A DNA stretch of 41,206 bases, taken from the NCBI GenBank assembly GCA_964636405.1, contig CAZWSI010000019.1, forward strand, positions 1 to 41,206, in the 5' to 3' direction. Made by a program: the position numbers and the translations under genes. Every line of letters starts with the position of its first letter. The first letter of the stretch is position 1. The stretch comes from CAZKGE01 sp964636405 (lineage in GTDB: Bacteria > Bacillota > Clostridia > Christensenellales > CAG-138). This document shows positions 32,367 through 40,794 of the stretch, piece by piece. The notes beneath the pieces were generated by a model. It did no database searches. It was not told the DNA's origin and saw nothing but the letters and a program-made list of their open reading frames with translations.

Positions 32367-34133
32367 TTAGGGGATTTTTAAGACGGGCACCGCCGCGTAG
32401 TCCCAGTACGAGTTCGAAGCCGAATCGCCCCAAGACCCGTAGAAACGACCCGCGTAAGAACCGCGGCTCGCAAAGCCGCCCGCGACCACGATCGTATTCT
32501 CTGTTGCGAGCGTAGGCCAATAAACGTAATCCCCGACAGGGTTCGTGCTGTTGCCGCCGATCTCCGTGCAAATGGGAGCCCCGCCGACTTCATCGCACAA
32601 CCCGAGCTTGTTTATGTAACCGCTGCCCGCCGCTCCGCCTGCGCCCTGCGGTAATGCGATCCCTGTGTTCTTGTGAACCGTCGTATTGAGCGCGTCGTAC
32701 AAATCCGCCTCCGCTCTGCTGTGGGCGATCCATATCTTGCCTGTGCCCGTTTCTCTGTACGCACCGAGCACATACCGCCACAGATTCGCGTGCGCTTCCT
32801 GCCCTCGATAATACGCATGGCATTGACCGTTCGATCCGATATAGCCGGAATCCTTGCCGATGTCCACGTCCGCCACGTTGGAAAGACCGTGTACGCTCCA
32901 CATGTGCGCCGTTGTCACCGTGACCGATGCCGCCGTTGTTCCGTCCGTCGTCAACGTGACGATCCGAAGCGTGTCGTCGTCGGGATCGTCCGCAACCTCG
33001 CCGATGATAAACGACCCGATGTTCGCGCCGCCGTTCGCCGTGCCGATGTCGAATATCGCGCCGACGATGCACCACGCCGCGTTCGCTTTGAGCACCTTTA
33101 CCGTGCTCGTGTTTTCCGCTGCCTCTTGGATCGTGTCGCTGCTCTGCCTGTACAAATCCGAAACGCCGTTGCCGACCGCGTTTTGGAAATTCATCGTTGC
33201 AAACTCGACGATCATCAACACGTCCGTCGCGCTGTACAAATAGATGTCCTCGACGCTGCCGCCGTAGTTTTTGGCATAGGTGTGCAGCGTGGACATTGCG
33301 ATGTTTTTGCCGGGCATGCCGGCCTTCGGTACAAGGCACGTTTTTGACGCGCCGCCGACTGTCATTGTCACGACCGAGCCGTGCCATCTACCCTCGATCG
33401 CCTCCTCCGCGAATGTGAACCCGTCCGCCTGCCGCGCGCTGACTGCGAAATGCCTGCCGTCGTCCTCATCCCATACGCGATACCAAAACGCGGGGCGGTA
33501 TCTCCACACGCCGTTCGCGTGCGTATACGAGAACGTCGGATCGCCGAGCCATGCCGTTACGCACCCCCGAACGCTTGCGCCCGTTGCCAACGCCCTATAT
33601 GCCTCGATGTCGATGTTGCAAAGCGTGATCTCGCGCCACGGTGAAATGCTGTCGAACGGGTTCGACCTGCCCGTATTCACCGTCCCGCGATGGCAGAAAT
33701 TCGTGATGTTCGTCGTGATCCCGCGCGCGTTGTAAAGTCTGCTGCATTGCGCGTTCACCTTGTCCCACAACGCGCCATACACGACCTGCCCGCCCGAAAC
33801 CTCCAAACTCTGAATGCGGCTTTCGTGGTTCTCGATGTTGCCCTTGAACGCGTTGTGATCGTATGCCGTGAACCCACGGTAAACGACCGTATCAATCGGC
33901 CACGTTTTCGCCGTCGTCCCGCCGAATGCCCTCACGCATCCCGTGAGCGTGTTACCGCTTTTGCCCGTGTACTGCACGACCTCCGCGTCGTTGTCGTCGC
34001 CGATCGTGATCTCGTTCGGAGCGGCAGGCAATACGCCCGCATCCGCGACGGGGATAACCGCTGTGCTCGCGTCGATCTGCGCCGTGAGCGCAGTTTGCGG
34101 GCTGTTGTTCATTGCCAGAAACATTGTAATCAT
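32367..34133 (-). CDS. Phage receptor-binding / tail-tip protein with a lectin-type C-terminus
   Basis: A 588-residue protein at the end of the tail module, the place of the receptor-binding protein. The N-terminal 100 residues (ALTAQIDASTAVIPVADAGV, EVVQYTGKSGNTLTGCVRAF) match a common tail-fibre attachment domain. The C-terminus (GSYAGRFYGSWGDSASNSYW, then DYAAVPVLKIP) resembles formylglycine-enzyme/C-type-lectin folds used as variable ligand-binding surfaces. I use the ATG at 34133, which overlaps the previous stop (TGATG) and has GAGGAGG upstream; a longer reading frame would overlap the Tal gene. The repeat arrangement behind it is described separately. Confidence 0.8.
   Translation of the reverse strand: MITMFLAMNNSPQTALTAQIDASTAVIPVADAGVLPAAPNEITIGDDNDAEVVQYTGKSGNTLTGCVRAFGGTTAKTWPIDTVVYRGFTAYDHNAFKGNIENHESRIQSLEVSGGQVVYGALWDKVNAQCSRLYNARGITTNITNFCHRGTVNTGRSNPFDSISPWREITLCNIDIEAYRALATGASVRGCVTAWLGDPTFSYTHANGVWRYRPAFWYRVWDEDDGRHFAVSARQADGFTFAEEAIEGRWHGSVVTMTVGGASKTCLVPKAGMPGKNIAMSTLHTYAKNYGGSVEDIYLYSATDVLMIVEFATMNFQNAVGNGVSDLYRQSSDTIQEAAENTSTVKVLKANAAWCIVGAIFDIGTANGGANIGSFIIGEVADDPDDDTLRIVTLTTDGTTAASVTVTTAHMWSVHGLSNVADVDIGKDSGYIGSNGQCHAYYRGQEAHANLWRYVLGAYRETGTGKIWIAHSRAEADLYDALNTTVHKNTGIALPQGAGGAAGSGYINKLGLCDEVGGAPICTEIGGNSTNPVGDYVYWPTLATENTIVVAGGFASRGSYAGRFYGSWGDSASNSYWDYAAVPVLKIP
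32385..32485 (-). repeat. Variable-repeat-like 3' end of the receptor-binding gene
   Basis: The last 30-odd codons of the tail protein, rich in Gly, Ser, Tyr, Trp and Asn (GSYAGRFYGSWGDSASNSYW), as in C-type-lectin-fold variable regions of retroelement-diversified proteins. Identical to the copy at 32168-32268. Confidence 0.85.
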
Positions 34134-36070
34134 CAATATGTTGAACCTCCTCTGCTTTGTACGAATCCCTGCACATACAGGTCGATGGTGATGTACGCCA
34201 AATCGTTGGGATAAATCTCGATCTCCTGCCACGATCCGCGCGGTATCTTATTGTCCGATCCGACTAGGTACGCCGTGATGTTCGCCTCCGCGTCCTGCGC
34301 CATGTTCATACGCTGCACGCCGTTTATCACGATGCGCGCACCGCTCGGGCTCCCGAACTCGAATATGCCCTGCACGATGTCGTGCCGATGTCCGGGTATC
34401 GAAACCGTGTGCGTATGATCGGGAATGCTGATGCTCATTGAAACCCTGTGCGTATGGCTTTTTGGCGTTACCGTGTGCGTGTGCGAAATGTCATGCGTGT
34501 GCGCAAGATCAACCGTGAACCTGTGCGAATGGCTACCGCTCGAACCGATGCCGTGCGTATGGTTCGTCGGCATGTAGTAATTGTGCGTGTGCGCAAGCAC
34601 TTGCGAATTGCTTCTTTCCGATGTCGCCAGATACGAACTTGACCCTCCGCTGTACGTCCCGCCGTGGTTATGCGATCCTGCATCGTCCGTATACTTGCCA
34701 ATCGAATATAACAAACTCGACGACGATCTCGTGGAACTCGGATCGCTTGTAACAAGCTCTCCGCCGCCTGCCGAGCTCGTCCGCTCCGAACTATCCGCAT
34801 ACGCGCCGCCTGCCGAGCTTGTTTCTGTGCTGTCCCCTTGATAATCCGTTGACTGCGAATAGCTGCGAAACGCGTCGAGCGTGATCTTTGCGAGCACCTT
34901 GTTTATGATCCGCATTTCCTCCGGCAGATAAAAACGGAGCACCGCCGCCTTGCTCGGCGTTGCGTTTGCCTGTATGCTCACCGCGTACAACTGCGTCGCG
35001 CCCTGCGCATACACTTCCTGTATGCGCATCCGCTCCGCGAGGTCTGTAACCTCCTCCACGATGTCCGTGCCCTTGCTCGCGATCGTGATCTTAGAATCGC
35101 CCGCCTCATCGTGATTGCGCTCGATCTTGGTGATATAGGTTTTTGTGCCGTCCGCTTTGAACATGACGATCTTCCCGATCGCCGCCCTGTCGTACTCATC
35201 CGCTGTTATGTCGTACACGTCCGCGAGCGAAAATTCACGCGTGACGATCGGCTCTTGGTACTGCTGCAATATCGCCTGCGCGCGCTCCTTTAAGCTCTGC
35301 GCATCCTCGAACCGCCGATCCGCCCATATCCTGCAAATGGGCGCATCGCTGTATTGCTCAACGATGTTTTGCGGGCTCTGAATGTACGGGACGCCGCCGT
35401 TCACGTCCTTGATCGTCAACTGGTTTACGCCCTCGCCGTACCCCAACGGGTAAAGCCGCGTACATACTTGATCCGGCATTTTCTTTTCGCTCGATGCGAG
35501 GAAATTCCGCCCGTCCTGTATGTAGAACGTAGGACGTGCCGTTGCGTCGATGAGCTTCAAACTGATTTTCCATGGGAATACGCTCGTGTCGTATTTCCAC
35601 ATGTAATAATCCGCGAAGCTGCGTGGGATGGAGAATAGCGCGTTAAGCAAATTCTCGTTCGACCATCCATACTCGAACTGCCTCGTAAAATCGCACTCGT
35701 CGAGAACCCACCGCGTTACCGTCTGTTTGCTCAATACGAAATTGATGCTGTCCCGCGTGTACACGCCCAAATTCCCGACCGTGAACGAACCGAATAGCAC
35801 ATCGTCGATCAGCGTACCGATCACATGCTCGCACTCGAACGTCACAACGCCCGTATCCCCGCGCTCGCGTGTCTGCGTGAGGATTCTGTACATCTGCCCG
35901 CCGCTGTAACTGGCGTAATGCAACATCCCGCAAAACTCGATCTTGGGATCGTCGTCCGGCAAAGAAAAACGGAGCGAGCCGACTTTGTTCAGCTCCTCCG
36001 TTTCCACAACATCGAATGCGTTTTGCAATACCGCCGTTTTTTTTCTGTGAACGTCGTAAATCTCAATCAT
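34133..36070 (-). CDS. Tail-associated protein (Tal / prophage endopeptidase-type tail spike) with HxH motifs
   Basis: A 645-residue protein. The first 350 residues match the Tal/gp44-like tail hub (EIYDVHRKKTAVLQNAFDVV, FRFSLPDDDP-type start, TRLYPLGYGEGVNQLTIKDV). After a Ser/Gly-rich linker (about 410-470), residues 475-570 carry repeated His-x-His motifs (HNHGG, HTHNYY, HTHGIG, HSHRF, HTHD, HTHT, HTHR, HRHD), known in tail fibres to bind metal and lock a trimeric needle. The C-terminal domain YLVGSDNKIPRGSWQEIEIY ends the protein. It overlaps the previous gene by 4 bp (ATGA). Confidence 0.85.
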   Translation of the reverse strand: MIEIYDVHRKKTAVLQNAFDVVETEELNKVGSLRFSLPDDDPKIEFCGMLHYASYSGGQMYRILTQTRERGDTGVVTFECEHVIGTLIDDVLFGSFTVGNLGVYTRDSINFVLSKQTVTRWVLDECDFTRQFEYGWSNENLLNALFSIPRSFADYYMWKYDTSVFPWKISLKLIDATARPTFYIQDGRNFLASSEKKMPDQVCTRLYPLGYGEGVNQLTIKDVNGGVPYIQSPQNIVEQYSDAPICRIWADRRFEDAQSLKERAQAILQQYQEPIVTREFSLADVYDITADEYDRAAIGKIVMFKADGTKTYITKIERNHDEAGDSKITIASKGTDIVEEVTDLAERMRIQEVYAQGATQLYAVSIQANATPSKAAVLRFYLPEEMRIINKVLAKITLDAFRSYSQSTDYQGDSTETSSAGGAYADSSERTSSAGGGELVTSDPSSTRSSSSLLYSIGKYTDDAGSHNHGGTYSGGSSSYLATSERSNSQVLAHTHNYYMPTNHTHGIGSSGSHSHRFTVDLAHTHDISHTHTVTPKSHTHRVSMSISIPDHTHTVSIPGHRHDIVQGIFEFGSPSGARIVINGVQRMNMAQDAEANITAYLVGSDNKIPRGSWQEIEIYPNDLAYITIDLYVQGFVQSRGGSTY

Positions 36071-36771
36071 AGGTATTGCTCCGTAAAGACCAACTGCGCC
36101 TCGAGCGCGATGCTGTTATTGCTCGAAAACCGCATCTCGTATACGCTGCGCGTGAGTTCCGGCCATGCCCCCGAATGCTTGTCTATCACGTTCGCCCCGT
36201 TGAGCAGCACCGTCAAAGTGTCGCCGTCGATGAGCAGCACGCCGCCGACAGGAATATTCACGTTGACGTTGATCGTTTCCGTGTCGAAGGACGCCGTTTT
36301 CGTGAACGCGTCGAATACCGCCATCATGTGGATGGGCTCGACATTGAAATTCGTGCTCACCTGTGACGATGCTCCGAACAACGCGCGCATTGCCTCCGCG
36401 AACGTCATGTTCTGCGAAAGCTCGACGCTGCCCGTTATCCGTAACGCCGCCGCGATCTGCGTGTACGCGTTTTGACCGACGAGCGATTCCGCTCCGAAAT
36501 CCGCCGCCGCTTCCACTTTTACCAACTCGTCCCAACACACGATCGCGCTCGCGCCGAACGTGTGCGATCCGCTCATAACGAAAAACACGACAGGCGTTAA
36601 TTTTGAGGACCCGCCGACCGTAGCGACCGCATTCACGATCGTCTTTATGTTCTCGCTCATGTAAGCCGCCGATCCGAACGCCCCGCTCATCGAAACAGCG
36701 AAATAGAAATCGTCCGTTATTTCAGCGGGGAGATTGAACCGCTGTAAGTTGAACCTCGCCCCGTTGAACAT
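36067..36771 (-). CDS. Prophage tail protein, unnamed family
   Basis: A 234-residue protein starting FNGARFNLQRFNLPAE, a start often seen in short tail components placed between Dit and Tal. It is rich in Gly, Ala, Asn and beta-strand patterns (VPVGGVLLIDGDTLTVLLNG-type). The function is not known. It starts right after the preceding stop, with coupled translation. Confidence 0.65.
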   Translation of the reverse strand: MFNGARFNLQRFNLPAEITDDFYFAVSMSGAFGSAAYMSENIKTIVNAVATVGGSSKLTPVVFFVMSGSHTFGASAIVCWDELVKVEAAADFGAESLVGQNAYTQIAAALRITGSVELSQNMTFAEAMRALFGASSQVSTNFNVEPIHMMAVFDAFTKTASFDTETINVNVNIPVGGVLLIDGDTLTVLLNGANVIDKHSGAWPELTRSVYEMRFSSNNSIALEAQLVFTEQYL

Positions 36772-36772
36772 A

Positions 36773-37543
36773 TCAATTTACCGCGAGCGTCAAATCGCCC
36801 GCAGCAACGGACGCTCTGATTCCTTTCCGCATTTCTTTCGATGTCCTGCTCTTGAAAAATACGACGTTGCCGCTCTCCGACGCGTCGCATACCGCCGTGT
36901 TGTCCCAAATTCCCCACGCTGCATTGGATCGGTTAAAATCCACCTGCGCGCTGTTTGCGATCTGCATCGCGCCGCCGCTCTGCTCTGCCGGAGCTCCGAA
37001 CCCTACCTGCGGGCGCGCGTAACCGTTGCCCGAAAGCTCCGTCCCGCTTTCGTCGGGACTGCCGTTGTACATCGCAAGATACGGGGTGAATCCTGCGATC
37101 GAAACGCCGCGCATCAGATTGAGCACCTTCGTTTTCCAACTCTGCGTGAAATCCTCCGTGAGCACCCATTGCGCCTCGCCCGCGATGATAACGGGAGCCT
37201 CGCCCGATCTCGTTTCAGCCGGATTGGTGACGGGGGAATAGAGCAAACAATTTCCCGTCGCTGCGTCGAACACGCCGAAGAACTGGATCGTTCCAACGTT
37301 GACCGCAGGCGTGGGGAACGTGATCTCTGCGCTGTTGTGAATCTCCATACCGCCGTCCGTGACAGCAGGTTCGGAAAATACGATCGTCTGACGCTGATAA
37401 CCCGCATACGAAACCTCTGTTCCGCCTCCTGCTTCGCCCGGGCTCGTCAAGAAAAGCCCGAGTTTCAACGTCGCGGGCGCCGTCGCCGCCTGCCCTCTGA
37501 ACGTGTTCAGAATCATTGTTTCCAAAATGTTTGTTGCGTACAT
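36773..37543 (-). CDS. Prophage tail protein with two tandem copies of one domain
   Basis: A 256-residue protein made of two related halves of about 110-120 residues. Each starts with a helix (ETMILNTFRGQ and TKVLNLMRGVS), then L-x-L-x-x-F/Y-x-(T/G)SP (LKLGLFLTSPGEAGG and YLAMYNGSPDESG), then a G-Y strand and an N-SA-x-(V/I)-x-F segment. The fold is that of phage tail-fibre-like proteins of the gp80 type. Its start overlaps the Dit stop (TAATG). Confidence 0.65.
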   Translation of the reverse strand: MYATNILETMILNTFRGQAATAPATLKLGLFLTSPGEAGGGTEVSYAGYQRQTIVFSEPAVTDGGMEIHNSAEITFPTPAVNVGTIQFFGVFDAATGNCLLYSPVTNPAETRSGEAPVIIAGEAQWVLTEDFTQSWKTKVLNLMRGVSIAGFTPYLAMYNGSPDESGTELSGNGYARPQVGFGAPAEQSGGAMQIANSAQVDFNRSNAAWGIWDNTAVCDASESGNVVFFKSRTSKEMRKGIRASVAAGDLTLAVN

Positions 37544-38079
37544 TAGTATCTGTCCCTCCTTTTACGAATGACAATTTTTACGCCCTGCGCGACAGCCCCG
37601 CCGATATTCGTCAGCATGACCGTTACGGGTGTTGGTGCCGTCCCGTCGTATACGGGAAAATAGCTCGCTGCCTGTGTTTCGATAACCGTCTGATCTGCCG
37701 CATACGCGAATGGATCGCACTCGAATACAAGCACAAACTCGTAACCGATCCCGCCGATGTGCTCCAACTCTGACGGATCGTATACTCTGCCGATGTAATA
37801 CTTGTCGGGCTCATCCCAAAAAACGATCCGCGCCTTTTTTGAAAGCGTGTACGATAGCTCTCTGATCTGATCCCGTGTGAGACATGCGCGCGTGTCGCAT
37901 TCGACCTTGATCTCTCTGTCGTCGTAATACCGCGCGCCGTAATCATACGATCCCGATCGCAGCGGGATCGTTCGCTTTCTCCTCCGCAACTGCGGAGCCA
38001 ACACTTCGTATGTGACAACCCTTATCCCATACGTTTCAAACATATCAACCCCGCCGAAAGTGAAGCTGTCGTTCGTCAT
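37543..38079 (-). CDS. Distal tail protein (Dit)
   Basis: A 178-residue tail protein. The N-terminal Dit domain has FTFGGVDMFETYGIRVVTYE, IPLRSGSYDYGARYYDDREI and ECDPFAYAADQTV, the usual signature strands. Dit forms the hub joining tail tube to baseplate. The ATG at 38079 has AGGGGG upstream; the longer frame to 38130 has no such site. Confidence 0.88.
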   Translation of the reverse strand: MTNDSFTFGGVDMFETYGIRVVTYEVLAPQLRRRKRTIPLRSGSYDYGARYYDDREIKVECDTRACLTRDQIRELSYTLSKKARIVFWDEPDKYYIGRVYDPSELEHIGGIGYEFVLVFECDPFAYAADQTVIETQAASYFPVYDGTAPTPVTVMLTNIGGAVAQGVKIVIRKRRDRY

Positions 38080-38205
38080 GTGACCCCCTATTACACAAAC
38101 GCGGCGGCATTGTGCTATTAAAGCTATCAATACCGCCGCTGTGCCGTGTTTATTGTGCTGTCCTTACAATCTCCGTCACGAACCGCCGACCGCTGTACGC
38201 GCCTC

Positions 38206-39027
38206 CTACGCGGGATTGAACGCGCCGATCTGACGCGCCGACGTTGCGTATTTCTCGCCTGCCCTGCGCATCATGCGATCGTAATCCGCATCCTGCTTTA
38301 CGCCGAGCGCATCCATTGCTTTCTTTGCTGCCGTCGTTGGCGTGTACAGATTTTTGAGCGTGTTCCGTAACGCCGTTCCGCCCTCCGCGCCCTTGATGCC
38401 GTTGTCCGCCAATATGCCGAGCGCAGTATTCATGTCCGTCATGTCCATCTGCGCGAGCTTTGCTTGACCGCCGCATACAAGGATCGCCTCGCCGAAATCC
38501 GACACGTCGCCGGACGCTGCTGCCGCCGTGATCGCGAGTTGGTTCGAGAACATTGTCAAATCTTCCGTCCCGAGCCCGAGCACGTTCATGCTGTTTGCAA
38601 CAAGGTCTGCCGCGCTGCCTAAGTCCATCGCGCCCGCCGCTGCAAGGTTCAATACCTGCGGCAACGCCGCCGCCTGCTGCTCCGCGCTGTAACCCGACTG
38701 TGCAAGGTAATTCAATGCCTCTGCTGCCTGCGTCGCCGTATACTGCGTCGTCGATCCCATTTCAAGCGCAACGTCGGAAAGCGACTGTATTTGATCGACA
38801 GTCGTGCCCATTGTTGCCGCTACCTGTGACATAGCCGTGTCGAAATCCGACCCGACGTTCACCGCGTATTTGCCCGCTGCAACAAGCCCCGCGCCGACAG
38901 CGGCAACCGCCACGCCCGCGACTTTTAAGCCCTTTGCCGCGATCGAGCCGAGGCTTCCGATCCCTTTCGATATTCCCGTTGTGTCGAGCTCCGTACCGAG
39001 TACGACAGAACCGTCATTGTCTGCCAC
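38206..39027 (-). CDS. Tail tape measure protein, strongly shortened
   Basis: A 273-residue protein with the N-terminal part of a siphovirus tape measure: STEYDFDTAMSQVAATMGTT-type region (seen as SDFDTAMSQVAATMGTTVDQ), ALEMGSTTQYTATQAAEALN, LAAAGAMDLGSAADLVANSM and KGAEGGTALRNTLKNLYTPT. Typical tape measures have 600-1500 residues, since length sets tail length. After KKAMDALGV the family pattern ends and the frame stops about 30 residues later. This suggests an internal deletion. The GTG start has AAAGGAAG upstream. Confidence 0.85.
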   Translation of the reverse strand: MADNDGSVVLGTELDTTGISKGIGSLGSIAAKGLKVAGVAVAAVGAGLVAAGKYAVNVGSDFDTAMSQVAATMGTTVDQIQSLSDVALEMGSTTQYTATQAAEALNYLAQSGYSAEQQAAALPQVLNLAAAGAMDLGSAADLVANSMNVLGLGTEDLTMFSNQLAITAAAASGDVSDFGEAILVCGGQAKLAQMDMTDMNTALGILADNGIKGAEGGTALRNTLKNLYTPTTAAKKAMDALGVKQDADYDRMMRRAGEKYATSARQIGAFNPA

Positions 39028-39033
39028 CGCCGA

Positions 39034-39414
39034 TCACTTCCTTTCCGTGAAACCGAACGCCGCGCTCATGCTCGCCGCTTTTTCGTCCTCACTCATCGCG
39101 TTATCGAGCTTGTAACGCGCTTTAAGGTTCGCGACCTGCATCCGCCGTTCTCGGTCTTTTATTTTCCCGATGTCGATCGACCGATAGCCCATGATCTTCA
39201 CGATCTCGTTGTCGTCCGTAAGCGCATGGAATAACGCGCGGAATTTCCACCAGTGCATATACTCCACGTCGTTCAAGTCGATCCCGTACTGACTGACGAA
39301 CGCCGCGTAAATGTACGCGTCGTCCTGTTCAAAATCGTATATCCTGCTTGGTGCCGCGCCCTTCCGCTTTCCGCGCTTCTGCTCTGCTTTACCGCCTCGA
39401 TAAAACCAAAGCAT
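39034..39414 (-). pseudogene. Gp15-family tail-assembly protein, N-terminus deleted
   Basis: The C-terminal 120 residues of phage Gp15: LWFYRGGKAEQKRGKRK, IYDFEQDDAYIYAAFVSQYG, VEYMHWWKFRALFHALTDDN, VKIMGYRSIDIGKIKDRERR. About 90 N-terminal residues are missing, and the apparent ATG is made at the deletion joint, where the neighbour's frame enters. It is probably not functional. Confidence 0.75.
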
Positions 39415-39680
39415 TCGGCGAACTGTTGATAGAACCCGATGTTGTCAAGCTGCTGCCGTATATCCTCGCCGTAATACTCCGAAGATGCGAGCACGAACAC
39501 GAACTGCCGCTTGCTCGATCCGTTCACATACTGCTGAATGATAGGTTTTGCGGGCGACGCGTTGATCGAATACCCGCCCTCCTCGGGCGCAAGGAAATCG
39601 ACGTTGATCCTGTCGCCTGTGAGTAATGGACATCCCTGCAAAAACGCCCGCACGCTCTCGATGATCGTCTGTTCTGCCAT
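39273..39680 (-). pseudogene. Minor capsid/tail-completion protein fused out of frame to Gp15
   Basis: Starts at ATG 39680 behind GGTAGGATC. The first 90 residues match the minor capsid family that follows the two connectors (EQTIIESVRAFLQGCPLLTG, GGYSINASPAKPIIQQYVNG, FVLASSEYYGEDIRQQLDNI). After FYQQFAE the normal C-terminus is absent, and the frame runs into Gp15 DNA in another frame to a chance stop. The genes usually between (rest of this gene, major tail protein and a chaperone) are missing, so a deletion of more than 1 kb is likely. Confidence 0.75.
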
Positions 39681-39684
39681 GATC

Positions 39685-40101
39685 CTACCGTTTGCCCTTT
39701 CCGCCGATCGCTGCCGCGACGCTATCGACATATTCGCCGCCGCGCTCCGCCATCATGCGCTTGTCCCATTGTGCGCCGCGCTGACCGCCGCCTCCGTATG
39801 AAAGCGATCTGCCCGTTGCGATCTTGTGCTCTCCGCGCTTTGCCCACGGGCTATGGGAATTTACGCCTATCATCACAACGCCGACATACTGGAAATGCGC
39901 ATACGGCCCCGGATATTTGAGGTAGGTATCGCCGACAAACGCGTCGTTCTTCAAATGCCCGTGCTGAAACGGAACATACGGATCGCAGAACCGTTTCAAT
40001 TCCGATACCATTTTCTTTTGGGCTTTTCCTCCGACCTCTAACCCGTGCCGCCTTATGACCTCGGCAGCATCGCACTTGATACCCTTGACGTAAAAGCTCA
40101 T
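39685..40101 (-). CDS. Prophage minor capsid protein
   Basis: A 138-residue protein of the minor capsid family (MSFYVKGIKCDAAEVIRRHG, CDPYVPFQHGHLKNDAFVGD, HSPWAKRGEHKIATGRSLSY). It overlaps the upstream stop by 4 bp (ATGA). It belongs to the head-tail joining module. Confidence 0.75.
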   Translation of the reverse strand: MSFYVKGIKCDAAEVIRRHGLEVGGKAQKKMVSELKRFCDPYVPFQHGHLKNDAFVGDTYLKYPGPYAHFQYVGVVMIGVNSHSPWAKRGEHKIATGRSLSYGGGGQRGAQWDKRMMAERGGEYVDSVAAAIGGKGKR

Positions 40102-40433
40102 TCCGCCGTCACCGTCCAATGCGGATTCGTCCCGCGCCTGTTGTCGCCGATCTCGACGATCTTCGCGTACTCTGTACCCTCCAAATCAGACGGCTTTGTT
40201 ACCGACGTGACCGTTCCGCGCACGATAAAATCGCCGCGTGCCATGACCGCGCCCGCAGGCAATGACTGGAACCTCGCTTTCACGATCCGAGCGTATTTCA
40301 TCCCTTGATCCGTGTATACTGCCTTTGTCTTTGCGTACCACGAGCAATTCGGAATGCCTGTGCATGTGTATGTGTCGGTATCGTTCCCCTTGATGTGATG
40401 CACGAGCGTCATAATCTCATTGCACATCAACAT
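40098..40433 (-). CDS. Prophage head-tail module protein
   Basis: A 111-residue protein (NEIMTLVHHIKGNDTDTYTC, VKARFQSLPAGAVMARGDFI) of the small minor-capsid-type proteins encoded between the connector and the HK97-like protein. The start at 40433 has GGAGGG upstream. No exact function can be given. Confidence 0.65.
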   Translation of the reverse strand: MLMCNEIMTLVHHIKGNDTDTYTCTGIPNCSWYAKTKAVYTDQGMKYARIVKARFQSLPAGAVMARGDFIVRGTVTSVTKPSDLEGTEYAKIVEIGDNRRGTNPHWTVTAE

Positions 40434-40780
40434 CGCGTTAACCCTCCACAAAACAGCAACCCCGTCGTTGCAAGGTAGGCAGAGGCAACGCCGTACATGC
40501 GTTGCCCCTGTGTCTCCTTTCCGACTGCGTATGTTTCGGAATACCCGTCATTGCTCGCTGATGCCAACACACCGCCGTTTTCCTGCTTTAGCAAGATATC
40601 GGCAATGGCGCATTGCGCGTCCTTAACCTTGCCTGCGACAGCGTTCGGTATGCTGTCATTCGCGCGCCCGAAGGTGATCGAATCGACGTAAGCCGCAGCC
40701 TGCCGTATCAAACGGTTAAAATCCGCCTCGCTCATTGATCCGTGAAAAGTGGCGGTGTAATAATTGTAATCCGCTTGCAT
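40427..40780 (-). CDS. Prophage head-tail connector-like protein
   Basis: A 117-residue helical protein (SMSEADFNRLIRQAAAYVDS, PNAVAGKVKDAQCAIADILL) with the layout of the gp6/gp15-type head-tail connector family. The start at 40780 follows AAGGAGG. Its position just after the head fibre gene fits. Confidence 0.65.
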   Translation of the reverse strand: MQADYNYYTATFHGSMSEADFNRLIRQAAAYVDSITFGRANDSIPNAVAGKVKDAQCAIADILLKQENGGVLASASNDGYSETYAVGKETQGQRMYGVASAYLATTGLLFCGGLTRC

Positions 40781-40794
40781 GACGCTTTACCTCC

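Noticed and set aside
32168..32485. An active diversity-generating retroelement
   Set aside because: There is no RT domain or accessory gene in view, and the two repeats show no adenine-directed differences, so only a remnant or look-alike is supported.
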